Source: Acinetobacter sp. ASP199
Lineage (GTDB): Bacteria; Pseudomonadota; Gammaproteobacteria; Pseudomonadales; Moraxellaceae
Direction of reading: 5' to 3'
NCBI RefSeq assembly: GCF_022700675.1
Contig: NZ_CP062182.1
Location: 2,232,001 to 2,296,000, forward strand
Length of the DNA stretch: 64,000 nucleotides
A program made the translations under genes and the position numbers. Below the pieces are notes generated by a model, which did not search any database, was not told the origin of the DNA, and worked only from the letters and a program-made list of their open reading frames with translations. Positions 48,442-58,100 of the stretch are shown here, piece by piece (the first letter of the stretch is position 1; every line of letters begins with the position of its first letter).

Positions 48442-49224
48442 ATGTCAGATGTTTATAAACGCGTGATCAGTAGTATTGCAGGGCTTTTACTGAGCGCAGA
48501 CAGTCTCTGGCTACTCTCACAAGACAAGATTCATCTCGGAATCTTGCTGCCCCTGGTGATTGGCGTTTTACTGATTATTTACGCCCTGTTCTTTTCCTAT
48601 TTCCAGCAATGGCAGCAGCACTCCAGATTTCACTCCAGTATATGGAAATCGCTATGGATCGGATTTTTTACTTGGGTCGCCAGTGTCCTGATCTTCTTTG
48701 GCTATATTCAAAGCAATATCAATAGTGATAATACCCAACAGCCAACCAAAGCAATCCTGGTTTTAGGTAGTGGCATAGAAAAGAACAAACCCTCACCGAC
48801 CTTGCAAAAGCGTCTGGACACTGCAGCTGAATATGCACAATTCCATCCAGATGCCTTGATCATTATGACGGGTGGCTTGAGTTTTCAGGAGAAATATACT
48901 GAAGCTGAAGTGATGCAGGCTTACCTTAAACAGTCATATCCTGCTGTTGGTAATCCAATTGCAATGGAAGATCAAAGTACCAGCACCGAACTCAATCTGA
49001 TCAACTCTAAAAAGATTTTAAACCGCCATCAGATTACGCTGAATGATCCGATCACTATTGTAACCAGTGACTTCCATAGCATTCGTGCTCGCGCTATAGC
49101 CAGGCATCAGGGCTATACACAGGTCATCAGTATTAGTGCAGAAACGCCGCTATATATCCGCTATAACTCGTGGCTACGCGAGTATTTTGCTTTTCTTAGC
49201 GGCTGGTTGCTGAATGAATATTAA
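48442..49224 (+). CDS. DUF218/YdcF-family membrane protein (ElyC/SanA-like)
   Basis: The 260-residue protein has three membrane helices in the first 95 residues and a DUF218 domain after them. That domain has AILVLGSGIEKNKPSPTLQKRLDTAAEYA near 103-130, IMTGGLSFQEKYTEAEVMQAYL near 142 and IVTSDFHSIRARAIARHQGY near 208. Relatives such as ElyC and SanA influence envelope assembly. The chemistry is not settled. It is a separate unit after the fusion reductase. Confidence 0.82.
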   Translation: MSDVYKRVISSIAGLLLSADSLWLLSQDKIHLGILLPLVIGVLLIIYALFFSYFQQWQQHSRFHSSIWKSLWIGFFTWVASVLIFFGYIQSNINSDNTQQPTKAILVLGSGIEKNKPSPTLQKRLDTAAEYAQFHPDALIIMTGGLSFQEKYTEAEVMQAYLKQSYPAVGNPIAMEDQSTSTELNLINSKKILNRHQITLNDPITIVTSDFHSIRARAIARHQGYTQVISISAETPLYIRYNSWLREYFAFLSGWLLNEY

Positions 49225-49250
49225 AAACAGAGTTAGTTTAAAGATGCAAA

Positions 49251-49718
49251 TTAATGCAATCGGATTTGACGTGGCAATGGAATATTGCCGCTTTTAAAGA
49301 TCTCCGGCTTCTGCACATAAATCTGATACAGATAATTCTTGATATCCAGCAGCATTTTTTCTGGTGCAACCAGGATATTTTGCCCTTCAGGTGTCAGATT
49401 TAGAGATAAAGCGGTATGTTCTTCACGCAGGAAAGGAATCACTTTTTCAATGAAGTCTTTAAAGCTGATTTCCTGAATCTCGTATTTTTCCCAGTTATCT
49501 TTGATCAGCAGTTTTGCCAAGCCTTTACTTTGCCAGGTTGCAAAAGCCTTTTGCCCTGTTGGCGTTGCACAGAGTGCCCAGCCATCTTGGTACAATGCAA
49601 AAATGCAGCCTTGTGCCACAATGGTTTCGATGAACTGTTTATAAACTTGTAAAGGATCGTAAGAAGTATTTTGAGTTTTAGCCGCGGCCTTGCGCTGATA
49701 TGGATTTCTCATAGCCAT
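49251..49718 (-). CDS. DUF2750-like protein
   Basis: This 155-residue soluble protein contains a region resembling DUF2750, with YKQFIETIVAQGCIFALYQDGWALC and TGQKAFATWQSKGLAKLL. The N-terminus is basic (MAMRNPYQRKAAAKTQ). No signal peptide or membrane helix is seen. The role is unknown. The tRNA cluster lies 67 bases upstream on the same strand, so read-through from it is conceivable. Confidence 0.68.
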   Translation of the reverse strand: MAMRNPYQRKAAAKTQNTSYDPLQVYKQFIETIVAQGCIFALYQDGWALCATPTGQKAFATWQSKGLAKLLIKDNWEKYEIQEISFKDFIEKVIPFLREEHTALSLNLTPEGQNILVAPEKMLLDIKNYLYQIYVQKPEIFKSGNIPLPRQIRLH

Positions 49719-49785
49719 GAAATCTTATAAATTATTATAGACTTAGGATTCTATGGAAAATTGAGATTTTAAGCAAGAGAGAATA

Positions 49786-49861
49786 TGGTGGGCGCTGACG
49801 GGATCGAACCGCCGACATTCTGCTTGTAAGGCAGACGCTCTACCAACTGAGCTAAGCGCCC
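49786..49861 (-). tRNA. tRNA-Val (TAC)
   Basis: The 76-base gene includes the 3' CCA and folds as a full cloverleaf with acceptor GGGCGCT/AGCGCCC. The anticodon loop is CTTACAA with anticodon TAC. The mature sequence is the same as the other three Val copies. It is the last gene of the eight-tRNA array. Confidence 0.97.
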
Positions 49862-49944
49862 TGAAGAATAAAATAGAATTGCTATTTTATGATGCAAGAA
49901 AAAAATCTTGCTTGATGACATTTTTCACATCAGGAAATGAAAAA

Positions 49945-50021
49945 TGGCGCAGCGGACGGGACTCGAACCCGCGACCCCCGGCGTGACAGGCCGGTATTCT
50001 AACCAACTGAACTACCGCTGC
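49945..50021 (-). tRNA. tRNA-Asp (GTC)
   Basis: The 77-base gene includes CCA, with acceptor GCAGCGG/CCGCTGC and anticodon stem CCGGC/GCCGG around CTGTCAC (anticodon GTC). The discriminator base is G, as expected for Asp. Confidence 0.97.
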
Positions 50022-50044
50022 GTGTCGTATATCTATAAAAGATA

Positions 50045-50120
50045 TGGTGGGCGCTGACGGGATCGAACCGCCGACATTCTGCTTGTAAGGCAGACGCTCT
50101 ACCAACTGAGCTAAGCGCCC
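50045..50120 (-). tRNA. tRNA-Val (TAC)
   Basis: This 76-base copy with encoded CCA is the same as the other Val genes in the array. The anticodon is TAC. Confidence 0.97.
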
Positions 50121-50151
50121 TTAAAGGGTCAAACTGTTTCGATTCTAAGGA

Positions 50152-50228
50152 TGGCGCAGCGGACGGGACTCGAACCCGCGACCCTCGGCGTGACAGGCCG
50201 ATATTCTAACCAACTGAACTACCGCTGC
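50152..50228 (-). tRNA. tRNA-Asp (GTC), variant copy
   Basis: This 77-base copy with CCA differs from the other three Asp genes at two positions that pair with each other. The first pair of the anticodon stem is U-A instead of C-G (TCGGC/GCCGA). Pairing is kept, so the gene should be functional. Confidence 0.97.
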
Positions 50229-50241
50229 ATCACAAAAAATC

Positions 50242-50317
50242 TGGTGGGCGCTGACGGGATCGAACCGCCGACATTCTGCTTGTAAGGCAGACGCTCTACC
50301 AACTGAGCTAAGCGCCC
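50242..50317 (-). tRNA. tRNA-Val (TAC)
   Basis: This 76-base copy with encoded CCA lies only 13 bases from the neighbouring Asp gene, the shortest spacer of the array. Confidence 0.97.
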
Positions 50318-50338
50318 TCAAAAGGTCTATCATGTAAA

Positions 50339-50415
50339 TGGCGCAGCGGACGGGACTCGAACCCGCGACCCCCGGCGTGACAGGCCGGTATTCTAACCAA
50401 CTGAACTACCGCTGC
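50339..50415 (-). tRNA. tRNA-Asp (GTC)
   Basis: This 77-base copy with CCA and anticodon GTC is the same in sequence as the copies at 49945 and 50465. Confidence 0.97.
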
Positions 50416-50464
50416 ACTTACACAATGTCGCTATTGTGGCAAACGATTCATCAAGAACTTAAAG

Positions 50465-50541
50465 TGGCGCAGCGGACGGGACTCGAACCCGCGACCCCCG
50501 GCGTGACAGGCCGGTATTCTAACCAACTGAACTACCGCTGC
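50465..50541 (-). tRNA. tRNA-Asp (GTC)
   Basis: This 77-base copy with CCA is next to another Asp gene rather than a Val gene, breaking the otherwise alternating order. Confidence 0.97.
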
Positions 50542-50570
50542 ACTAAAAGATCTCAACTTAGAAAGAAGCT

Positions 50571-50646
50571 TGGTGGGCGCTGACGGGATCGAACCGCCGA
50601 CATTCTGCTTGTAAGGCAGACGCTCTACCAACTGAGCTAAGCGCCC
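50571..50646 (-). tRNA. tRNA-Val (TAC), promoter-proximal
   Basis: This 76-base copy with encoded CCA is the first tRNA transcribed in the array. It starts about 25 bases after the predicted transcription start. Confidence 0.97.
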
Positions 50647-50678
50647 TTTCAAATCGACTTCATCGCTTGATGAGGTGC

Positions 50679-50706
50679 ATTATAGAGAATCTTCACAGCG
50701 TGTCAA
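50679..50706 (-). promoter_or_regulatory. Near-consensus sigma-70 promoter of the tRNA operon
   Basis: On the minus strand a perfect TTGACA (50701-50706) and a perfect TATAAT (50679-50684) are 16 bases apart. They lie about 33 bases before the first tRNA. This is by far the strongest promoter I see in the window and fits high expression of the eight tRNAs. Confidence 0.85.
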
Positions 50707-51190
50707 ACGCTTTTCCGAATGTTTTCCACTTTTTAGGTTCGAGTGATTAAAAAATAGGTTGATCGCCAAAAAAAACAACACTTTTTGTTTATTTTTTAAG
50801 TCCATACCGAAATTTATTGAATCTCGAACTCAGATGTAGCGGTATTCATTGCTTGCTGGATCGTTCCTTTTATACACCCTACGGTCCAAAAGCGGCTATT
50901 TCGCCGAAATAGTATACAAAGCTTTATCTAAGGACACGTTGTGATCATGTAAAAATGTATTTTCAAATTATTTTTCATCAAGAATAAGGGGGATTTATGC
51001 AATATTTTTCGATTCAGGAGGAAATTCAGCTGATCTCAGAGACAAATGATATTTTTCATAATAGTCTAGAGCTGCCTAGTCACTGATAATTTAAATGTGA
51101 ATAGTGAGATAAAATTCCTTTACCTCCCCTATCCTCTCTCACTCTCTTTTAGAGATTAAAGATAGCGGAGCCATAAGAACGTCAGAGAGG
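50707..51190. other. 484-base region upstream of the tRNA promoter
   Basis: The sequence is AT-rich and mostly featureless. It contains one very short plus-strand frame with a strong ribosome site at 50997-51086, listed separately. No further tRNA remnant is clear. Confidence 0.45.
50997..51086 (+). CDS. Possible 29-residue peptide
   Basis: A very good ribosome site (AAGGGGGA) lies three bases before this ATG. The frame encodes 29 residues (MQYFSIQEEIQLISETND to ELPSH) without a hydrophobic segment. Such a short frame may be chance, or the decayed start of a former gene. Support is limited to the ribosome site. Confidence 0.2.
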   Translation: MQYFSIQEEIQLISETNDIFHNSLELPSH

Positions 51191-51697
51191 CTATTTTTCT
51201 AAAGGCTGTTCTGAGATATAAACCAAAGCCTGTTCATCCACCAGATTAAACAGCTCGATCAGGTCGCTATTGCGCATACGGATACAGCCATGTGACATCG
51301 GCATTCCCATCGGTTCAGTATCCGGCGTGCCATGAATATAGATATAACGGCGGTAAGTATCACAACCTTCACCACAGTTAAAGCCTTCTTCCAATCCACT
51401 CAGCCATAAAATCCGGGTCAGAATCCAGTCCCGATTGGGAAATTCTGCTGCCAGCGCTTCAGAATAAACCTCTCCTGTTGCCTGACGGGCAATGAATACG
51501 CTATTCAGTGGCGCATCAGCACCGATTTTTTCTGCAACTTTGTGCCAGCCTCGGGGAGTTTTGCCACTATTCTCCATTTCCCCGATGCCATTTTTACCGG
51601 TTGAAATTGAATAACTCTTGGCAAAGCGAGGTAAATAAAGTTTTTGTGCAGCCAGATCTATCTGAATATCGGCTTGTTCTATATTCCATTGCTGCAT
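51191..51697 (-). CDS. Cytoplasmic YkuD-domain L,D-carboxypeptidase/transpeptidase-like protein
   Basis: The 168-residue protein has a YkuD domain with the full active site: IHGT (His122) and SHGCIRM with catalytic Cys138. From the ATG at 51697, which has AAAGGGAAT upstream, there is no signal peptide or membrane helix, so it should act in the cytoplasm. This matches the leaderless YkuD protein of Acinetobacter described as ElsL/LdtK, an L,D-carboxypeptidase that trims recycled murein peptides. The match is from recollection of the family, so I leave the symbol blank. It follows the YbaN-like gene by 4 bases. Confidence 0.82.
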   Translation of the reverse strand: MQQWNIEQADIQIDLAAQKLYLPRFAKSYSISTGKNGIGEMENSGKTPRGWHKVAEKIGADAPLNSVFIARQATGEVYSEALAAEFPNRDWILTRILWLSGLEEGFNCGEGCDTYRRYIYIHGTPDTEPMGMPMSHGCIRMRNSDLIELFNLVDEQALVYISEQPLEK

Positions 51698-51701
51698 ACA
51701 T

Positions 51702-52097
51702 TTATTCCCTTTCAGACGGTATATGCTTTCCAGATATTGGCTTGGGTTCCGGGCGGCACCATAACCAGATTGCCACAATCAGCATGGTCAGATCAGTAAA
51801 GATTTTGACAGCCAGCGGTGCATTGGTAAATAACATGATAATCCCGCTCACCAGCATCATGATAGTGGCAAACCATTTCGCTTTACGTGGTACAGTCCGA
51901 TTCGCACGCCAGTCGCGTAAAGTTGATCCGTATTTAGGGTGATTCAGTAGCCATTCATCCATCTGCGGCCAGCCTTTAGAGGCAGCCCATGCAGCCAGAA
52001 TCAAGAAAACCGTTGTTGGCATGCCAGGCAAAACTGCACCTATAAAGCCCAATGTCACAAAAATGACCACCAGACTTCGCCAAAACAACACTTTCAT
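51702..52097 (-). CDS. YbaN/DUF454 inner-membrane protein
   Basis: This small membrane protein of 131 residues has about three to four helices and the DUF454 opening LGFIGAVLPGMPTTVFLILAAWAASKG. The charged middle (LLNHPKYGSTLRDWRANRTVPRKAKW) is typical of YbaN. The function is unknown in the family. It is translationally close to the downstream YkuD gene, which suggests a shared role in the envelope or murein metabolism. Confidence 0.85.
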   Translation of the reverse strand: MKVLFWRSLVVIFVTLGFIGAVLPGMPTTVFLILAAWAASKGWPQMDEWLLNHPKYGSTLRDWRANRTVPRKAKWFATIMMLVSGIIMLFTNAPLAVKIFTDLTMLIVAIWLWCRPEPKPISGKHIPSERE

Positions 52098-52185
52098 ACA
52101 GCAACCCTAACCACGGAATTGGGGTAGTATAAGGTGTTTTTGATGGTTATCCGTTGTATTTCTGCATATTTAGCTAGGACTCTTC

Positions 52186-53034
52186 ATGCTTGTACCCTGC
52201 CTGACTCAGGATTTTATTGAACCTTGGCAACAGTATCAGCATCCACTGGTACGTCAGCTGGCATTCGCTATTGGCAGTCCGAATATCCTGTCTCAAGTTC
52301 CTGCAGAGCTTAAATTGGAGCACGCCTTTGACTTGCATCCAGATCAGATGTGGCAGCAGCATCTGGAAAATTATCATCCACGACTTTTAGAACTGGATCA
52401 AAATCCACAGGCTTTGCAGGACTTTATTGCACAACTGAAAAGCACCCGTCTTGGGCTGCGTTTTGAAATGCTGATCTGGTTCTGGCTGCTGGATGATGAC
52501 TATCATCCTTACACCTTGCTTGGACATAGTATTCAAAAGATTGATGGACCCAGAACCTTGGGTGAACTCGATTTTCTGTTGCTCAATAAAATCACCGGAA
52601 AAATCGAACACTGGGAAATTGCTTTAAAATACTATCTGGCTGAAGCAGATTTTAGTTTGCCGCATTGGTATGGATTAAACCGAAGCGATACCTTGAATCG
52701 TAAGCTGAAGCATTTCACCCAAAAGCAGTTCCAGTTTCAGGATGCGCTGGATTACCCGATTGATCAGCGCTTCTGTGTATTGAAAGGTCAACTGTATTTA
52801 CCGATTCACCATAGCGCTCCTATTCCCAATTGGGTAAATACCGGACGGCGTTTGGGTTGCTGGGGTTATCAGATTCCAGACCAGGAAAAATACTTTTATC
52901 GCCTGCAACGACATGAATGGATCTATCCGAACCTGCATATGAGTAGTGACTATCCACAGTGGTGGACCAATGGTTTATATAAATCGGCACTGAGCGAAGA
53001 ATTTTATATGTTTCGGATCCCTACCTTGCTCTAA
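52186..53034 (+). CDS. DUF1853-family protein
   Basis: The 282-residue soluble protein fits the DUF1853 family, with TRLGLRFEMLIWFWL, RTLGELDFLLLNK, HWEIALKYYL and LPHWYGLNRSDTL. The ELDF and E..K spacing recalls a PD-(D/E)xK nuclease-like core, but that is inference. The start is the ATG at 52186. It is divergent from the YbaN-YkuD pair. Confidence 0.78.
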   Translation: MLVPCLTQDFIEPWQQYQHPLVRQLAFAIGSPNILSQVPAELKLEHAFDLHPDQMWQQHLENYHPRLLELDQNPQALQDFIAQLKSTRLGLRFEMLIWFWLLDDDYHPYTLLGHSIQKIDGPRTLGELDFLLLNKITGKIEHWEIALKYYLAEADFSLPHWYGLNRSDTLNRKLKHFTQKQFQFQDALDYPIDQRFCVLKGQLYLPIHHSAPIPNWVNTGRRLGCWGYQIPDQEKYFYRLQRHEWIYPNLHMSSDYPQWWTNGLYKSALSEEFYMFRIPTLL

Positions 53035-53171
53035 CTGATTACTGGAAAATTTGATAAATATTACATTAATTTACTCAAGCACTATGAAAACCACATATTT
53101 TTTCTTTCGTATATTTTCTAATCTAAGTTCCACATCATAATAATTTTATTATTGATAATACGGAGATGATG

Positions 53172-53321
53172 ATGAAAAAAATTTTAGCTACGACTTTAGT
53201 GATGGCATTTGTATTAACAGGCTGTAACACCTTTAAAGGTTTCGGTAAAGATGTATCTAAAGCTGGTGATGCAGTAACAGGTACAGCAGAAAAAACTTCT
53301 GAAGAAATCCGTCGCAATTAA
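53172..53321 (+). CDS. Entericidin-like small lipoprotein
   Basis: This 49-residue lipoprotein has a basic start (MKKILATT), a hydrophobic core and a lipobox ending Leu-Thr-Gly-Cys18. A short Lys/Gly/Ala-rich mature part follows (FKGFGKDVSKAGDAVTGTAEKTSEEIRR). This is the EcnA/EcnB pattern. Three ATG codons lie in a row; the third has correct spacing to GGAG. In enterics the two entericidins form an antidote/toxin pair, but only one gene is present here. A terminator follows. Confidence 0.8.
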   Translation: MKKILATTLVMAFVLTGCNTFKGFGKDVSKAGDAVTGTAEKTSEEIRRN

Positions 53322-53339
53322 TTCGACTGCTTCAGTAAG

Positions 53340-53367
53340 AAAACCCTGTCATTGTCAGGGTTTTTTT
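53340..53367 (+). terminator. Terminator after the entericidin-like gene
   Basis: AAAACCCTG and CAGGGTTTT pair around TCATTGT, followed by a T-run, about 18 bases after the stop. Confidence 0.9.
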
Positions 53368-53409
53368 ATGCCTGAGATTCCCAAATTACTATTTCTTCGC
53401 CTATCATAA

Positions 53410-54582
<1,173 letters not shown>

Positions 54583-54605
54583 ACCAAACTAAAAAGACCC
54601 AAAAT

Positions 54606-54633
54606 AAAAAGGAACTCCGTAGAGTTCCTTTTT
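54606..54633. terminator. Bidirectional terminator between dapE and the pil-chp operon
   Basis: AAAAAGGAACTC and GAGTTCCTTTTT are perfect arms around CGTA, serving the convergent dapE and CheW-like genes. Confidence 0.9.
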
Positions 54634-54644
54634 ATTTATATAGT

Positions 54645-55106
54645 TTAATGGCCGACCAAGGACTGAATATATGCCATCTGCGGAATATGGTACATCGCCT
54701 CGCCCATACGCACATACTGGAAAATTGTCGGATCTTTCACTTCGCGTTCATCATCGACAATTTCCGAAATGCGTAAACGGATGGTCTTTGGCATTTCGTT
54801 GCACATCAGGGCAAAACGCTGATTCGCCTCATCCCCTTCAATGACTAATGCCACCCCATTCTTACGATCTGGATCATTCACTGCATACACCGGGAGCTGT
54901 GCATCATGCCACTCTACGGTTTTTACCTGTGTAGCACTATCCAGTGCTGACAGAACGATGTTCTGCGGCAGCAACATCGGATCCTTGCCGTAACAGTCGA
55001 TGATATACGCATCAATAAATCCCGTAGACACGGTAATGAGATGCTGTAGCTCCTGCTGGCTGATCTTGTCAGCCGACACTGCGTTCACATTAGTCTGACT
55101 ATTCAT
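54645..55106 (-). CDS. CheW-like protein of the Pil-Chp pathway (ChpC-like)
   Basis: The 153-residue protein lies 3 bases after chpA and is probably translated with it. Its strand pattern (DAYIIDCYGKDPMLLPQNIVLSAL, VEWHDAQLPVYAVND, ALVIEGDEANQRFALMCNEMPKTIRLRISEIVDD) fits a CheW-type adaptor, and by position it resembles ChpC of Pseudomonas. It should link receptor and kinase or tune them. The similarity to CheW is weak in sequence, so the ChpC name is tentative. Confidence 0.7.
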   Translation of the reverse strand: MNSQTNVNAVSADKISQQELQHLITVSTGFIDAYIIDCYGKDPMLLPQNIVLSALDSATQVKTVEWHDAQLPVYAVNDPDRKNGVALVIEGDEANQRFALMCNEMPKTIRLRISEIVDDEREVKDPTIFQYVRMGEAMYHIPQMAYIQSLVGH

Positions 55107-55109
55107 TCA

Positions 55110-58100
55110 TTACCCCTGTTGAGCAGCAATTAATTCTTGAACATTAGCAAGCAGCTCCGCTTCCTGGAACGGTTTACCCATATAGTGCGTTACGCCAAGA
55201 CTGAAGGCACGTTCACGATGCTTCTCACCGGTACGTGATGTGATCATGATGATCGGCAAGTTGCGGTGGATATCATGGTGACGAACCAGGTTAGTCACTT
55301 CGAAACCATCCATGCGTGGCATTTCGATATCCAGCAACATCAGGTCTGGACGGACATTTTCCAGCTGTTCAATCGCATCGACACCATCTTTGGCAGTGAC
55401 AATATCATAGCCCTGACGCTCTAACAGACGCGATGTCACCTTACGTACAGTTACCGAGTCATCCACAATCATCACCAGACGACGTGCATTACCACGACGC
55501 GACAGATCCTGCTGATCCGATAACTGTTTGATACGCTGAGTCGCCTGAACCTGACGGGCAATATTCTGACCGTCCAGAATCAGACAGACCTGACCATCAC
55601 CAAGGATGGTTGCACCTGCAATCACACCGACATTGGCAAACTGCTGTCCAATTGGTTTTACTACGATTTGTGCACGCGAACCGACTAATTGATCCACCAG
55701 CAATGCAATACTTTGGCCACCATTTCCCTTGATGAGGAGTACTGGCAATGAATGCGCGACGTTGTTCAAACGTGGAATTGGCTGATTCGAAACGAACTCA
55801 GACAGATAACGCAACTTGTAGTTCACACCATCAATCTTGAAATAGTCATCTTTACTGTTGAAGTAAGTTTCCAGTGTTGCTGGTGCAATACGTACAATAC
55901 GGTCAATCTGCGCCAAGGAAACCGCAAATTGCTGGTCACCCGCTTTCACCATCAAGGCATCACTGACTGCCACAGTGGTCGGCACACGAATAGTAAAGGT
56001 CGTGCCTTTGCCAAGTTCAGAACTTACCGAAACGTGACCGCCCAGCGTTTTGATTTCACTTTGTACCACATCCAGACCGACACCACGACCAGAAATCTGG
56101 GTGACTGCTTTAGCCGTACTAAAACCTGGATGGAAGATAAATTGAAGCAGTTCCTCCTGATCCATCTGCTGTTCCGCTTTGATCAGGTCCAGACTGATAG
56201 CCTTAGCACGAATATTCTCCGCATCAATCCCTTTACCGTCATCACTGAAGGAGATAATGACATCAGTACCCTGACGGCTAATATTGAGGACAATCGAACC
56301 TACTTCTGGCTTATTTAACGCAAGTCGTTCTGCAGTATCTTCCAGACCATGGTCAATCGCGTTACGCAGCATATGCTCAAATGGATTGACCAAGCGTTCC
56401 AGAATGGTACGGTCGAGTTCACCTTCGGTATTCTGAACAATCAGCTCTGCCGGACGGTTTAGCGTAGTCGAAGTCTGACGCACAATACGTTGTAAACGTG
56501 GCAACATACGGTCAAACGGTACCAGACGGGTACGCATCAGGCTTTCCTGAATTTCTGCCTGAATACGAGACTGTTGCAATAACAAACCTTCGGTATCACG
56601 GATTTTTTCCGCCAGTGTCGTCTTAAAGTCAACCAAGTCCGATGCGGATTCGGCAAGAGATTTAGACAACTGGTTTAAAGATGAATATTGATCCATCTCC
56701 AAGGGATCAAAGTCAGCATAACGTGAGTTTTCAGAGCCATGTTTGGCAATAATCTGGGATTCCAACTCGCCTTCCATACGGCGCAACTGATCAGCTAGAC
56801 GTTTGATTGCCAGTTCCATCTCGTTCAGGGTATTGCCGAGCTGACCCAGATCCATCTCGATACGTGAACGGTTAATCGCATTTTCGCCTGACAGGTCAAT
56901 CATTTTCTCAACCAGTTCGGCTGAGATACGGATCATCTCGTTACTGCTATCGCTTGAACTGTTCTCAGCCCACTCACCCAGCATATTCGGTGGTTCAGTA
57001 CCATCACCCTGTACAAACTCGAAGCCAGTGCTAACTTCCAGACTTTCAGTTTTGGTCAGACGTTCAGGTAGCTGAGCCGTGACATCCACAAATTCAATCG
57101 CATCTAGGGCTACTTTGATTTGCTCAAAGCCGCTGTAGTCACGATCAAATATGGCTTGTGCCAGCCATTTCAGTGTCTTTTGCAACAGGCTGTCATAGGC
57201 ATTGGAGTTAAAGTGATGAACTGCAAACTGTTCAAATGCGCTTTCCAGACCATATGCAATGCTTCCGATGCTTTCATTGCTGATCATGCGGGCACCACCC
57301 TTGATACTGTGGGCAGCACGCTGAAGTTGGAGCAATAAGCTACGGTCACTACGCTGGTCAAACCATTGGTTCAGTAATTTTTCTGCATTTTCCAGAATCT
57401 CTTGCGATTCTTCCAGGAAGGTTTCTTCAACAATCGATTGCAGATCATCTTCTTCAGAAAGCGCAGATTTTGCTGACTCAGCAGGTGTTTCATCCGCTTG
57501 ATCTTCTTGATTTTGCTCATCTGATGCAGGAACAGATTCGGTTTCAAAGCTGTCTACCAGCTCAAGCTCTTGCGATTCCGCAACGATCTCAGCAGATTCT
57601 ATGGCATCTTCAACAACGTCTTGTTCTACAGAAGCCGCTGCTTCTGCTACCGTTTCAACAGCAACCACCGGAGTTGCAGTAGCTGTGCCAGCAATAAGTG
57701 CCTGGATATTTTGCAGAATATGAATGGCTTCAGGTGCCGGATAGTCAATCTTGTCATCACGAATGCTTTGGATACGGTCTGATACGTTATCCTGTACCAA
57801 CCGGATAATCTGGATCAATGCTGGGGTTACGCTAATCTGCTGACGGATCACGCGTTCATAAATACTTTCCAACTCATGCGCAATCGAACCAATATGAGTG
57901 GCAGCAATCATGTTTGCACCACCCTTCAGGGTATGCAGATAACGCATCAGATTGTTCAATGAATTGGTATTTTCAGGTTCTTTGGACCAGGTATTCAGGT
58001 CATCATCAATACCTACCAGCAACTCATCTGCTTCTTCCAGGAAGATATCCAGCAAGTCTTCATCGAAATCACGATTGGCATCATCAGCGTCCTGCTGCTG

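Noticed and set aside
49786-50646. Regularly spaced repeats that might suggest a CRISPR array
   Set aside because: Every repeat folds as a complete tRNA cloverleaf with CCA; the spacers are short and irregular, and there are no cas genes.
49887-50652. Several short open frames across the tRNA cluster with repeated peptide sequences
   Set aside because: They are translations through tRNA genes on both strands, and the repeated peptides simply mirror the duplicated tRNAs.
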